DNA of 27,603 nt from an uncultured Clostridia bacterium (GTDB taxonomy: Bacteria; Bacillota; Clostridia; TANB77; CAG-508): the NCBI GenBank assembly GCA_934149075.1, contig CAKPDR010000017.1:1-27603 (forward strand), written 5' to 3'. Position 1 is the first letter of the stretch, and each line of letters opens with the position of its first letter. Positions 7,841-17,100 of this stretch are shown piece after piece. The position numbers were made by a program, and so were the translations under genes. The notes beneath the pieces were generated by a model. It was not told the origin of the DNA. It made no database searches and saw nothing but the letters and a program-made list of their open reading frames with translations.

Positions 7841-8956
7841 ATGAAAGCAATTGATAACAAAGAATTAATATTAGCATTAGAAGAACTAGAAAAAGAAAAA
7901 GGAATAAAAAAAGAGGAATTATTAGAATCAATAAGAACAGCATTAATAACAGCATATAAAAGAAATTTTGATGCATTAGAAAATGTAGATGTAAAAATGG
8001 ATGAACAAACAGGAGCAACACATGTTTTTTCAATAAAAGAAGTAATGGAAAGAGCAAATGATGATGCATTAGAAATTAGTTTAGAAGATGCAAGAAAAAT
8101 TAACAAAGACTTAAATATTGGAGATAGTGTTGAAGTAGAAATTGTACCTAGAGATTTTGGAAGAATAGCAGCACAAACAGCAAAACAAGTAATAATCCAA
8201 AAATTAAGAGAAACAGAAAGAAATATGGTATTTAATGAATACAATGAAAGAAAAGGAGAAATAGTTTCTGGACTAATTCAAAAAGCTGATAAACACATTG
8301 TAGTTATGGATTTAGGAAAGCTTGAAGGTATAATGTTAACAAAAGACCAAATACCAACAGAACATTATCATGTAAATGATAAAATAAAAGGATATGTAGT
8401 TGATGTTGAAAGAGGAGAAAAAGGTGTTCCACAAGCTATAATTTCTAGAACACATCCAGACTTTGTAAGAAAATTACTAGAATTTGAAATTCCTGAAATA
8501 TATGAAGGATTAATTGAAATAAAAAGTGTATCAAGAGATCCAGGATTAAGAAGTAAAGTTGCGGTATATTCACCAGATGAAAACATAGATCCAGTTGGTT
8601 CATGTGTAGGCCAAAAAGGAATTCGTATTCAAAACGTAATAAATGAATTACATGGAGAAAAAATTGATGTAATTGAATGGAATGCAGATCCAAGTATATT
8701 CATATCATCAGCATTATTACCAGCACAAATTATGGCAGTTGATATAAAAGAAGAAGAAAAATTTGCACAAGTTATAGTTCCAGATGACCAATTATCATTA
8801 GCAATAGGAAAAGCTGGTCAAAATGCAAGATTAGCAGCAAAATTAACAGGATGGAAAATAGATATAAAATCAGAATCACAATTTAGAGAGATGTTAGCAA
8901 AAAAAGCAGAAGAAGCAAATGATGCTACTGATGCAGAATTAAATCAAGAAAACTAG
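7841..8956 (+). CDS. nusA: Transcription termination/antitermination factor NusA
   Basis: 371 residues, the short Firmicutes form without the acidic repeats of proteobacterial NusA. NusA binds RNA polymerase and nascent RNA and modulates pausing, termination and antitermination. The order is an N-terminal polymerase-binding domain (to about residue 130), an S1 domain (about 135-200), KH1 with DPVGSCVGQKGIRIQNV near 250-266, and KH2 with LAIGKAGQNARLAAKLTGW near 319-337. An AAAGGA lies about 12 bases before the ATG. Its stop codon TAG overlaps the ribosome binding site of the next gene, indicating tight co-translation. Confidence 0.97.
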   Translation: MKAIDNKELILALEELEKEKGIKKEELLESIRTALITAYKRNFDALENVDVKMDEQTGATHVFSIKEVMERANDDALEISLEDARKINKDLNIGDSVEVEIVPRDFGRIAAQTAKQVIIQKLRETERNMVFNEYNERKGEIVSGLIQKADKHIVVMDLGKLEGIMLTKDQIPTEHYHVNDKIKGYVVDVERGEKGVPQAIISRTHPDFVRKLLEFEIPEIYEGLIEIKSVSRDPGLRSKVAVYSPDENIDPVGSCVGQKGIRIQNVINELHGEKIDVIEWNADPSIFISSALLPAQIMAVDIKEEEKFAQVIVPDDQLSLAIGKAGQNARLAAKLTGWKIDIKSESQFREMLAKKAEEANDATDAELNQEN

Positions 8957-8965
8957 GAGGAAATA

Positions 8966-9247
8966 GTGAAAAATATACCACAAAGAACATGTACAGTGTG
9001 TAGAAAACAGAAAAATAAAAATGAACTTTTAAGAATAGTTAAAAATAAAGAAAATATTATTAAAGTAGATGAGAACGGAAGAGAACCAGGACGTGGGGCA
9101 TATATTTGTTATGATATGGAATGTCTTGAAAAGGCTAAAAAAAGTAAAAAACTAGATAAAGCATTAGATATCAAAATAAATGATGAAATATATGACCAAA
9201 TAAAAAATATTGTTGAGAAAAAAACAGGGGGTGATGTTATTGGGTAA
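8966..9247 (+). CDS. ylxR: YlxR family RNA-binding protein (RNase P modulator RnpM)
   Basis: 93 residues with a GTG start at 8966 set by AGGAGG at 8955-8960, which overlaps the nusA stop. The DUF448/YlxR fold is recognisable from IPQRTCTVCRK (Cys9, Cys12), ENGREPGRGAYIC (Cys48) and a further Cys53. YlxR proteins sit between nusA and infB in Bacillota; B. subtilis YlxR (RnpM) binds and modulates RNase P. The gene overlaps the start of infB. The ylxQ gene (L7Ae-like), often found between ylxR and infB, is absent. Confidence 0.93.
   Translation: MKNIPQRTCTVCRKQKNKNELLRIVKNKENIIKVDENGREPGRGAYICYDMECLEKAKKSKKLDKALDIKINDEIYDQIKNIVEKKTGGDVIG
9226..9242 (+). promoter_or_regulatory. Near-perfect ribosome binding site deciding the infB start
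   Basis: AGGGGGTGAT at 9226-9235 matches the anti-Shine-Dalgarno complement AGGAGGTGAT at nine of ten bases. It is only 2 bases from ATG 9234 but 8 bases from TTG 9240, so TTG is the better-spaced start. It lies inside the end of ylxR, coupling the two genes. Confidence 0.6.
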
Positions 9248-12200
9248 GATAAAATTATATGATATAGCAAAAGAATTGAACTTAACCAGTAAAGAAGTAT
9301 TAGAAATTGCAAAGAAGTTGAACATAAATGTAAAAAGTCATTTGAGTTCAGTTGAAGAAGATGAAGCTCAAAAAATCAAAGAAAGTATAAAAAATTCAAA
9401 AAATAAAAAAGAAGATAAGAAGCCAAATGTTGAAAAAACAAAAACAGAAAAGAATGATACACCAGTTATTATAAGAAGAGAAGTTATAATAAATGATGAT
9501 ACAAACAAACAGAAAGAAGAATCCAAAAAAGAAGAAAAGAAAAATAGTAATGTAGGTTTTGTTGAAAGAAAACGAAATAAAGACTTCAATATTGTCTATA
9601 GAAATAAACCATCTAAGCCAATGACAGTTGACGAATTATTTGGAATAAAAAAAGAAGTAAAAAAAGAAGTGAAAAAAGAAGAGCCTGTTGAAGCTCAAAA
9701 AATTGAAAAAAAGGTAGAAGAAAAAGAAAATAAAATGGATGTTGAAATGAAAAAAGAAGAAATAATAGAAAAGAAAGAAGAAAAGCCAACAGATATGTCA
9801 AGAGATATGAAACAAGAAAATGCAAAAATAGAAAATAAAAATGAAAATGTAGCAACAAATAAGTTGACTTCAGAAAATAAAAATGAATTCAAACAAGATA
9901 ATAGATTTAATTCATCAAATCGTAATAATAACAATAATAAAGATTTCAGAAGAAATAATAGAGATGGTCAAAATAATTCATTTAGAAATAATAATCAAAA
10001 TGGAAATTTCCAAAATAGAAATAGATTTAATAATGATAGAAATCAAAACAATGGAAATCGTAATTTTGATAGAAATTCATCAAACAATGGAAATAGACCT
10101 AGATTTGACAAAAATAGACCAAACAATAATGGTGGATTTGACAATAGAAACAGACAAGGTGGAAATCCAAGGTTTGGAGGAAATCAAAGATTTGGTGGAA
10201 ATAGACCATTAGATGAAAAAGGAATTGAAAGAAATATCAAAGACATAATGGGTGCTGAAAATGTAGAAAAAGATACATCAAGAGAATATAACAAATCTAT
10301 AGATAAACAAAAACAAAATAGTAGATTTGATGATAATAAAAATAAAAAATCAAGTAAGTCAAGAAGAAACAATCAAAGTGGAGACATAAATGAACATAAA
10401 TTAAAAGGCTTAAAAAGGACTGACAGTTTATCTAATATGTTTGATGAGCAAGATGGTGGAATGTTAGATTATTATGATTTAACAACACAAAGAGGTAAAA
10501 AAGGAAGGAAAAAGGCAAGCAAAAATGACGAAAATCGCAATAAACAAAAGATCTTTAAATTAGAAGAAATAACAATTCCTGAAACAATAACAGTAAAAGA
10601 TTTTGCGGCTGAATTAAAGAAAACAACTGCAGAAGTAATCAAGAAATTACTAGGATATGGTGTAATGGCAACAATCAATAATGAAATTGATTTTGATACA
10701 GCTTCATTAATTGCGGATGAATTTGGAGTAAAAGTAAACAAAAAGGAAACAATAACTGAAGAAGACATTTTATTTGATGATTCTGAAGATAGAGAAGAAG
10801 ACTTAGAAGTACGTCCGCCAGTAGTTGTTGTAATGGGACACGTAGACCATGGTAAAACATCATTATTAGATGCAGTTAAGCAAACAAATGTAATTGAAGG
10901 CGAAGCTGGAGGAATTACACAACATATAGGTGCATATAAAGTAAAAGTAAATGATAGAGAAATTACATTCTTAGATACACCAGGACATGAAGCATTTACA
11001 GCAATGAGAGCAAGAGGTGCTCAAATAACAGATATAGCAATATTAGTTGTTGCAGCAAATGATGGTGTAATGCCACAAACTGTAGAAGCAATAAATCATG
11101 CTAAATCAGCTGGAATTCCTATAATAGTAGCTATAAACAAAATTGATTTACCAGATGCAAATATTGATAAAGTAAAACAAGAATTAATGGCATATGAATT
11201 AGTACCAGAAGAATGGGGTGGAGACACAATCTTTGTGCCAATTTCAGCTAAAAAACATACAAATATAGACCAATTACTAGAAATGGTATTATTAGAAGCA
11301 GATGTATTAGAATTAAAAGCAAATCCAAATAAACAAGCAAAAGGTGTAGTAATAGAAGCAAGACTTGATAAAGGAAGAGGTGCAATAGCATCAATGCTTG
11401 TACAAAGAGGAACACTTGATGTTGGAGATACAATCGTTGTAGGCTCAGCAATAGGAAGAATAAGAAGCATGACAGATGAAAAAGGTAAAAAAGTAAAAAA
11501 AGCCGGACCATCTACACCAGTAGAAATAACTGGATTAACAGAAGTGCCACAAGCAGGAGATATCTTCTATGAAGTAAAAGATGAAAAAACAGCTAAACAC
11601 TTAATAGAAAAGAGAAAACGTCAAGAAAGAGAAAATTCAATAAATGCTATGAGCAAAGTAACATTAGATAATCTATTTAGTCAAATGGAAGCTGGAGACC
11701 TAAAAGTACTTAACCTAATAGTAAAAGCAGATGTTCAAGGATCTGTTGAAGCAATAAAACAATCAATGGAAAAACTAGAAAATGAAGAAGTAAAAGTAAA
11801 AGTAATTCATGCTGCTGCAGGAGCTGTTACAGAATCAGACGTAACACTTGCAAAAGTTTCTAATGCAATAATAATAGCATTTAATGTACGTCCAATGCCA
11901 AATGCAAAGAGTATGGCAGAAAAAGAAGAAGTAGAAATAAAACAATACTCTGTAATATATCAAGCAATAGAAGATGTAGAATCTGCTATGAAGGGAATGC
12001 TTGCACCAAAATATGAGGAACATATCATAGGAAATGCAGAAGTTAGACAAACATTTAAAATATCAAATGTTGGAACAATTGCAGGTGCATATGTATTAGA
12101 TGGAAAACTTGAAAGAAATGCAGGAGTTAGAGTTTTACGTGATAATGTTGTTATACATGATGGAAAACTTGCATCATTAAAAAGATTTAAAGATGATGCT

Positions 12201-12308
12201 AAAGAAGTTGCTAAAGGCTATGAATGTGGTATCCAAATTGAGAAATATAATGACATTAAAGAAGGAGACATAATTGAAGCTTATATTATGGAAGAAATTA
12301 AGAGATAG
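9240..12308 (+). CDS. infB: Translation initiation factor IF-2
   Basis: About 1022 residues. IF-2 is the GTPase that delivers fMet-tRNA to the 30S subunit and promotes subunit joining. It starts GKIKLYDIAKELNLTSKEVL (IF2_N). A very long low-complexity N-terminal region follows: a Lys/Glu block (about 55-210), an Asn/Arg/Gly-rich block (about 215-325) and a second basic block, then a second IF2_N domain (ITVKDFAAELKKTTAEVIKKLL). The G domain has GHVDHGKTS at 533-541, DTPGHEAF and NKIDLPDA, followed by domains II, III and IV with intact family motifs. TTG 9240 is preferred for spacing from AGGGGGTGAT; ATG 9234 would add two residues. It overlaps ylxR by 8 bases and precedes rbfA by 17. Confidence 0.96.
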   Translation: MGKIKLYDIAKELNLTSKEVLEIAKKLNINVKSHLSSVEEDEAQKIKESIKNSKNKKEDKKPNVEKTKTEKNDTPVIIRREVIINDDTNKQKEESKKEEKKNSNVGFVERKRNKDFNIVYRNKPSKPMTVDELFGIKKEVKKEVKKEEPVEAQKIEKKVEEKENKMDVEMKKEEIIEKKEEKPTDMSRDMKQENAKIENKNENVATNKLTSENKNEFKQDNRFNSSNRNNNNNKDFRRNNRDGQNNSFRNNNQNGNFQNRNRFNNDRNQNNGNRNFDRNSSNNGNRPRFDKNRPNNNGGFDNRNRQGGNPRFGGNQRFGGNRPLDEKGIERNIKDIMGAENVEKDTSREYNKSIDKQKQNSRFDDNKNKKSSKSRRNNQSGDINEHKLKGLKRTDSLSNMFDEQDGGMLDYYDLTTQRGKKGRKKASKNDENRNKQKIFKLEEITIPETITVKDFAAELKKTTAEVIKKLLGYGVMATINNEIDFDTASLIADEFGVKVNKKETITEEDILFDDSEDREEDLEVRPPVVVVMGHVDHGKTSLLDAVKQTNVIEGEAGGITQHIGAYKVKVNDREITFLDTPGHEAFTAMRARGAQITDIAILVVAANDGVMPQTVEAINHAKSAGIPIIVAINKIDLPDANIDKVKQELMAYELVPEEWGGDTIFVPISAKKHTNIDQLLEMVLLEADVLELKANPNKQAKGVVIEARLDKGRGAIASMLVQRGTLDVGDTIVVGSAIGRIRSMTDEKGKKVKKAGPSTPVEITGLTEVPQAGDIFYEVKDEKTAKHLIEKRKRQERENSINAMSKVTLDNLFSQMEAGDLKVLNLIVKADVQGSVEAIKQSMEKLENEEVKVKVIHAAAGAVTESDVTLAKVSNAIIIAFNVRPMPNAKSMAEKEEVEIKQYSVIYQAIEDVESAMKGMLAPKYEEHIIGNAEVRQTFKISNVGTIAGAYVLDGKLERNAGVRVLRDNVVIHDGKLASLKRFKDDAKEVAKGYECGIQIEKYNDIKEGDIIEAYIMEEIKR

Positions 12309-12325
12309 AGAGGATATGGTTAGAT

Positions 12326-12697
12326 ATGCCTAAAAATAATAATCGTCAAGGAAGAATTGACGAAGAATATAGAAAAGAACTTAGCCAAATAATTAGTTTT
12401 GATTTAAAAGAACCAAGTGTTACTGGAATGGTTAGTGTAACAAGAGTTAAAGTAACCCCTGATTTAAAATATGCAAAAGTTTCTGTAAGTATTTTAAATT
12501 CAAAAAATGTTAAAGAAACATTGGCGGGATTGAAAAAGTCATCTGGATTTTTGCGTTCAGAATTGGCAAAGAGAATAAACTTAAGAAATACACCAGAATT
12601 AGTATTTGAACTTGATGAATCACTAGAGTATGGCGCAAAAATTGATAATATATTAAATGATATAATGAAAGATACAAAAAAAGAAGATAAAAATTAG
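12326..12697 (+). CDS. rbfA: Ribosome-binding factor A
   Basis: 123 residues. RbfA is a KH-like 30S maturation factor acting on the 16S rRNA 5' helix. The sequence IDEEYRKELSQIISFDLKEP, then VSVTRVKVTPDLKYAKVSVSIL and a C-terminal RNTPELVFELDESLEYG, is diagnostic of the family. ATG 12326 is preceded by AGAGAGGA. It lies 17 bases after infB in the canonical order infB-rbfA-nrnA-truB. Confidence 0.96.
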   Translation: MPKNNNRQGRIDEEYRKELSQIISFDLKEPSVTGMVSVTRVKVTPDLKYAKVSVSILNSKNVKETLAGLKKSSGFLRSELAKRINLRNTPELVFELDESLEYGAKIDNILNDIMKDTKKEDKN

Positions 12698-12755
12698 AAA
12701 TCTCATTATATAAAATGTATATAAATTACAAAGATGCGAAATATGGGAGGAAAAA

Positions 12756-13715
12756 ATGACATTAGATAATATATTAGAAGAAATAAAAAAAGCACAAACA
12801 ATTGTAGTATTGTCACATGAGTCACCAGATGGAGATGCTATAGCTAGTTCACTATCAGTAATGCATGCATTAGAATTGCTTAATAAAAAGGTTGACGTTG
12901 TAATACCTGAATATCCAAAAGATTTTAACTTTTTACCAGGTGCTGATAGAATAATGAAAGAAGGAAGAAAAGAACCTTATGATTTAGCAATTTCAGTAGA
13001 CTGTACTGATTTAAAGAGATTAGCATGTGGAAAAGAGTATTTTGAACCTGCTAAAAGAACAATAGAAATAGATCATCATTCTGTTAATTCGATGTTTGCA
13101 GATTTCAATTATGTTGATCCAGTTGCACCAGCTTGTTGCCAAGTTTTAATTGCTATGTTTGAATATTATGAAATAAAAATAACAAAAGATTTGGCAACTT
13201 GTATTTTAACAGGTATAGCAACAGATACAGGTGGATTTCAATGGGGAGGTGTATCTCCAGAAACATTTGAGTTTGCAGCAGAATTATTAAGAAAAGGTGC
13301 AAAATTAAAAGAAATATGTAGAATTGCTTTAAGAAAAAAGAGCAAAGCACATTGTGAACTAGAAAAATTAATTTATAACAGATTAGAATTTTTAGAAGAA
13401 GGAAAAATTGCTATTGCATATTTAACTTTAGAAGATTATGAGAAAGTAAATGCTGAAATTGGAGACGATGAAGGTTTAGTTGAAATGCTTAGAGATATAG
13501 AAGATGTAGAAGTTGCCATTTTATTAAAAGAAAAAGAAGGAACAAATGGATTTAAAGCTTCTCTACGTTCACATGAAACAGTAAATGTATCTGATATATG
13601 CATGATGCTTGGCGGTGGAGGTCATAGAGGTGCTGCTGGATGTTTTATAAGTGGATCTCTTGAACAAGCTGAAACAAAAGTTATAAATGCAGTAAAACAA
13701 GGATTAAAAAAATAA
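12756..13715 (+). CDS. nrnA: Bifunctional oligoribonuclease / pAp phosphatase (DHH family, NrnA)
   Basis: 319 residues. NrnA degrades short RNA (2-5 nt) and dephosphorylates 3'-phosphoadenosine 5'-phosphate. DHH-domain metal ligands are all visible: His21 and Asp25/Asp27 in SHESPDGDAIASS, Asp82 in SVDCTD, the DHH triad Asp106-His107-His108 and Asp157 in GIATDTGGF. The C-terminal DHHA1 domain carries the substrate-binding GGGGHRGAAGC near residues 286-296. A GGGAGG lies 5 bases upstream of the ATG. Its stop is one base from the truB start, so the two are translationally coupled. Confidence 0.95.
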   Translation: MTLDNILEEIKKAQTIVVLSHESPDGDAIASSLSVMHALELLNKKVDVVIPEYPKDFNFLPGADRIMKEGRKEPYDLAISVDCTDLKRLACGKEYFEPAKRTIEIDHHSVNSMFADFNYVDPVAPACCQVLIAMFEYYEIKITKDLATCILTGIATDTGGFQWGGVSPETFEFAAELLRKGAKLKEICRIALRKKSKAHCELEKLIYNRLEFLEEGKIAIAYLTLEDYEKVNAEIGDDEGLVEMLRDIEDVEVAILLKEKEGTNGFKASLRSHETVNVSDICMMLGGGGHRGAAGCFISGSLEQAETKVINAVKQGLKK

Positions 13716-13716
13716 T

Positions 13717-14571
13717 ATGGATGGAATAATAATTATAAATAAACCTAAAAATTGTACATCACATGATATTGTTAGAAAGGCCAAAAAGGCTTTTAATGAA
13801 AAAGTTGGACATACAGGAACTTTAGATCCTAATGCAACTGGTGTATTGCCTTTACTTGTTGGAAAAGGTACACAAATTGCAAAATACATAATAAATCATG
13901 ACAAGATATATGAAGCTACATTGAAACTTGGAGAAAAAACAGATACAGCAGACGTTGAGGGAGTGGTTATAGAAACTAAATATATACCTAAGGAAAGCTT
14001 GCAAATTGAAATAGTAAACAAAGTATTACAATCGTTTATTGGAAAACAAGAACAGATTCCACCAATTTATTCTGCAATAAAAGTAAATGGAAAAAAACTT
14101 TATGATTATGCACGAAAGGGCGAAAAGGTTGAAATACAACCAAGGCAAATTGAAATATATAATATGGAGCTTATTAAAATTGATGTACAAAACAAAACTG
14201 TAGAATTTAGAGTGCATTGCTCTAAAGGAACATATATACGAACATTATGTGAAAATATAGCTGAAAAGCTTAGCACAGTCGGATATATGAAAGAACTGAA
14301 TAGAACTAGAGTTGGAGAATTTTCAATTGATGATTCAATAACAATTGAAGACCTTCAAAATGGTAATTATAATAATTTTATTACAGTTGAAGATTATTTT
14401 AAAAATTATAAAAATATTAATTTGAATGAAAAAAAGTTGCAATTATTATTAAATGGTGTACAATTAACATGGAATTTTGAAGATGGAATTTATAGAGTTT
14501 ATTGTGATAATAAATTTATTGGAATTGGGACTATTAAAAATAATTTGCTTAAAAGGGATATAATATTATAA
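13717..14571 (+). CDS. truB: tRNA pseudouridine(55) synthase TruB
   Basis: 284 residues. TruB makes pseudouridine at position 55 of the T-loop in elongator tRNAs. It begins GIIIINKPKNCTSHDIV and has the family-defining VGHTGTLDPNATGVLPL with catalytic Asp37. The central QIPPIYSAIKVNGKKLYDYAR and CSKGTYIRTLCENIAE motifs are intact. The C-terminal half is short and low in recognisable PUA features. The start is coupled to nrnA (1-base gap). The usual downstream partners ribF and rpsO are not here; metG follows after 27 bases. Confidence 0.96.
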   Translation: MDGIIIINKPKNCTSHDIVRKAKKAFNEKVGHTGTLDPNATGVLPLLVGKGTQIAKYIINHDKIYEATLKLGEKTDTADVEGVVIETKYIPKESLQIEIVNKVLQSFIGKQEQIPPIYSAIKVNGKKLYDYARKGEKVEIQPRQIEIYNMELIKIDVQNKTVEFRVHCSKGTYIRTLCENIAEKLSTVGYMKELNRTRVGEFSIDDSITIEDLQNGNYNNFITVEDYFKNYKNINLNEKKLQLLLNGVQLTWNFEDGIYRVYCDNKFIGIGTIKNNLLKRDIIL

Positions 14572-14598
14572 TTCGAATGAGTAAAGGAGGAAGAGAGG

Positions 14599-16155
14599 AT
14601 GGAAAAATTTTATATAACAACACCAATATATTACCCAAGTGGAAAATTTCATATTGGAACAGCATATACAACAGTATTAGCTGATACAGTAAAAAGATAC
14701 AAGCAATTAAGAGGGTATGATGTATTCATGTTAACAGGAACAGACGAACATGGACAAAAAATAGAAACTGTGGCAAAAGAACATGGCAAAACACCTAAGG
14801 AATATGTAGATGGAATGGCAGAATTAGCAAAAGAATTATGGAAATTAATGGATATTAAATATAATTATTTTATAAGAACAACAGAACCAAGACATGAAAA
14901 AGCGGTACAAGATATATTTGAGTATTTCCTACAAAAAGGAGATATATACAAAGGAGAATATGAAGGGTGGTATTGTATGCCATGTGAAACATATTTTACA
15001 GAAACACAATTAGTAGATGGAAAATGTCCTGATTGTAATAGAGAAGTAAAATTAATGAAAGAAGAAGCATATTTTTTCAATATGAAAAAATATACAGACA
15101 AGTTATTAAAATATTATGATGAACATCCAGATTTCATTCAACCTGAATATAGAAAAACTGAAATGATAAATAATTTTATAAAACCAGGACTTGAAGATTT
15201 GTGTGTAACAAGAACATCATTTGACTGGGGAATAAAAGTAAAATCAGATCCTAAACATGTAATATATGTATGGCTAGATGCATTAACAAACTATTTAACA
15301 GCTTTAGGATATAAACAAGAAGATGATTCTTTATATCAAAAATTGTGGCCTGCGGATTTACAGATAGTAGGAAAAGATATAGCAAGATTTCATTTGATTT
15401 ATTGGCCAATATTTTTAATGGCATTAGATTTACCATTACCAAAGAAAATATTAGTTCATAATTTTATTATGATGAAAGATGGAAAGATGTCAAAATCAAA
15501 AGGCAATGTTGTATATCCAGAAAAATTAATAGATAGATATGGACTTGATGCAACAAGATATTTCTTATTAAGAGAAATGCAAACATCACAAGATGGATTA
15601 TACACACCAGAGAGTTTTGTTGAAAGATATAATTTTGATTTATGCAATGATCTAGGAAATCTTGTAAATAGAACAGTTTCAATGGTTAACAAATATTTTG
15701 ACGGAAAAGTACCTGAATATAATGGTACATCAAATGAAGTAGATAAAGAGTTCGAAGAGTTTACACATGATCAAATCAAAAAGGTTGAAGAATTAATAGA
15801 AAAATATGAAATGTCAAATGCGTTACAAGAATTATGGACATTAGTTGCTAGAACAAATAAATATATAGATGAAACTCGTCCATGGGAACTTGCTAAAAAC
15901 GAAGAAACAGAAAAATTATCGTCAAGTATATATCATCTAATAGAAAATATTAGAAAAATAGGAATAATTTTATTACCATTTATGGAAGAAACAGCAAAAA
16001 ATTTATTAAATCAAATAGGAGTACCATCAAATTTACAGACATGGGAAAGTTTAAGTAATTATGATCAATTAAAAGATATTAAAGTAATTGAAAAAGGTGA
16101 ACCTCTATTTATGAGAAAAGATATGGAAGAAGAACTAGAATATTTAAGGAGCTAA
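14599..16155 (+). CDS. metG: Methionyl-tRNA synthetase
   Basis: 518 residues. A class I aminoacyl-tRNA synthetase charging tRNA-Met. The HIGH box is FHIGT (18-21 for HIGT), the zinc knuckle uses Cys126-x2-Cys129 and Cys143-x2-Cys146, and KMSKSKG begins at 296. The anticodon-binding helical domain follows. The protein ends at this domain, with no C-terminal Trbp111/EMAP-like tRNA-binding domain, so it is the short form. AAAGGAGG lies 9 bases before the ATG. No T-box leader is possible in the 27-base gap after truB, so transcription probably comes from the upstream operon. Confidence 0.96.
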   Translation: MEKFYITTPIYYPSGKFHIGTAYTTVLADTVKRYKQLRGYDVFMLTGTDEHGQKIETVAKEHGKTPKEYVDGMAELAKELWKLMDIKYNYFIRTTEPRHEKAVQDIFEYFLQKGDIYKGEYEGWYCMPCETYFTETQLVDGKCPDCNREVKLMKEEAYFFNMKKYTDKLLKYYDEHPDFIQPEYRKTEMINNFIKPGLEDLCVTRTSFDWGIKVKSDPKHVIYVWLDALTNYLTALGYKQEDDSLYQKLWPADLQIVGKDIARFHLIYWPIFLMALDLPLPKKILVHNFIMMKDGKMSKSKGNVVYPEKLIDRYGLDATRYFLLREMQTSQDGLYTPESFVERYNFDLCNDLGNLVNRTVSMVNKYFDGKVPEYNGTSNEVDKEFEEFTHDQIKKVEELIEKYEMSNALQELWTLVARTNKYIDETRPWELAKNEETEKLSSSIYHLIENIRKIGIILLPFMEETAKNLLNQIGVPSNLQTWESLSNYDQLKDIKVIEKGEPLFMRKDMEEELEYLRS

Positions 16156-16211
16156 TGACTATGATGGTCTAATAAGCACAATCTAGCTAAGTTCAAGTAA
16201 AAGGTGGAAGT

Positions 16212-17093
16212 ATGGATTTGGTATCTATAAATAGAAAATATAAGAATATAAGAAATATGATAATAACATTATTTTTTTTAGTATTAATAATTATATTTGC
16301 AATAATGATAAAAGAAATAAAACAAAATAAAAAATATGAAAAAATTTATACATCATATGAAAATCAAATGAAATTGGCTAAGTTAGCAGATGAAGAAAAG
16401 TTAGAAAAAGCAAGGGAAAGTCAATTACCAAAATTTTCTGAAGAAGCTAAAACTAAAATTGCTAATATATATCATCATTCAGAAACCAAAAGAGTCTTTT
16501 TAACGTTTGATGATGGTCCTTCAAAGACTGTTACACCAACGATTTTAGATATATTAAAGCAGGAAAATATAAAAGTAACATTCTTTTTACTTGGGAGTAG
16601 AGTGGAATTAGAACCTGATATAGTAAAAAGGGAGTATAATGAGGGACATTATTTGGCAAGCCATGGATATTCTCACGTATATTCACAAATATATGCATCA
16701 CCACAAAGTGTTATTGATGAATATAATAGAAGTATTACAGCAATTAGAAATGCAATAGGAGTCCAAGAATATGATCCACATTTATTCAGATTTCCTGGTG
16801 GATATAATGGAGGAAAATATGCAGAATTAAAGAAAACAGCAGGACAATTACTGGAGCAAAATGGCGTTTTACATGTAGATTGGAATGCTTTAACATCTGA
16901 TTCTGCTGGTACCAAAACAACGGAAGGTTTTATTGCACAACTAGAAAAAACTGTGCCAAAATATAATAGTGTTGTTGTGTTAATGCATGATGCAGGAAAT
17001 AAGACGGCGACAGCAAATGCCCTTCCAACAATTATTCAATATTTTAGAGATCGTGGATTTGAATTTGAAAATTTTTATAGTATAATGAAATAA
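16212..17093 (+). CDS. Membrane-anchored polysaccharide deacetylase (NodB domain)
   Basis: 293 residues. One N-terminal membrane helix (about 16-34), an extracellular linker rich in Lys/Glu, then a NodB (CE4) domain. Metal and catalytic motifs are present: FLTFDDGPS with Asp100-Asp101, SHGYSH with His151 and His155, RFPGG with Arg193, DWN near 223-225 and LMHDA with His259. CE4 enzymes of this layout, like PgdA, remove acetyl groups from peptidoglycan N-acetylglucosamine or related glycans; the exact substrate cannot be read. AGGTGG lies 5 bases upstream of ATG 16212. It follows metG by 56 bases and is the last gene before the foldback element. Confidence 0.92.
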   Translation: MDLVSINRKYKNIRNMIITLFFLVLIIIFAIMIKEIKQNKKYEKIYTSYENQMKLAKLADEEKLEKARESQLPKFSEEAKTKIANIYHHSETKRVFLTFDDGPSKTVTPTILDILKQENIKVTFFLLGSRVELEPDIVKREYNEGHYLASHGYSHVYSQIYASPQSVIDEYNRSITAIRNAIGVQEYDPHLFRFPGGYNGGKYAELKKTAGQLLEQNGVLHVDWNALTSDSAGTKTTEGFIAQLEKTVPKYNSVVVLMHDAGNKTATANALPTIIQYFRDRGFEFENFYSIMK

Positions 17094-17100
17094 CATAAAA

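Noticed and set aside
7732..8244. A 170-codon minus-strand ORF across the rimP-nusA junction
   Set aside because: Antisense to well supported genes, compositionally a shadow, no ribosome binding site or promoter.
9883..10212. A 109-codon + strand ORF rich in Ile and Glu
   Set aside because: It is a frame-shifted reading of the repetitive Asn/Arg-rich part of infB with no ribosome binding site; the infB frame is clearly the coding one.
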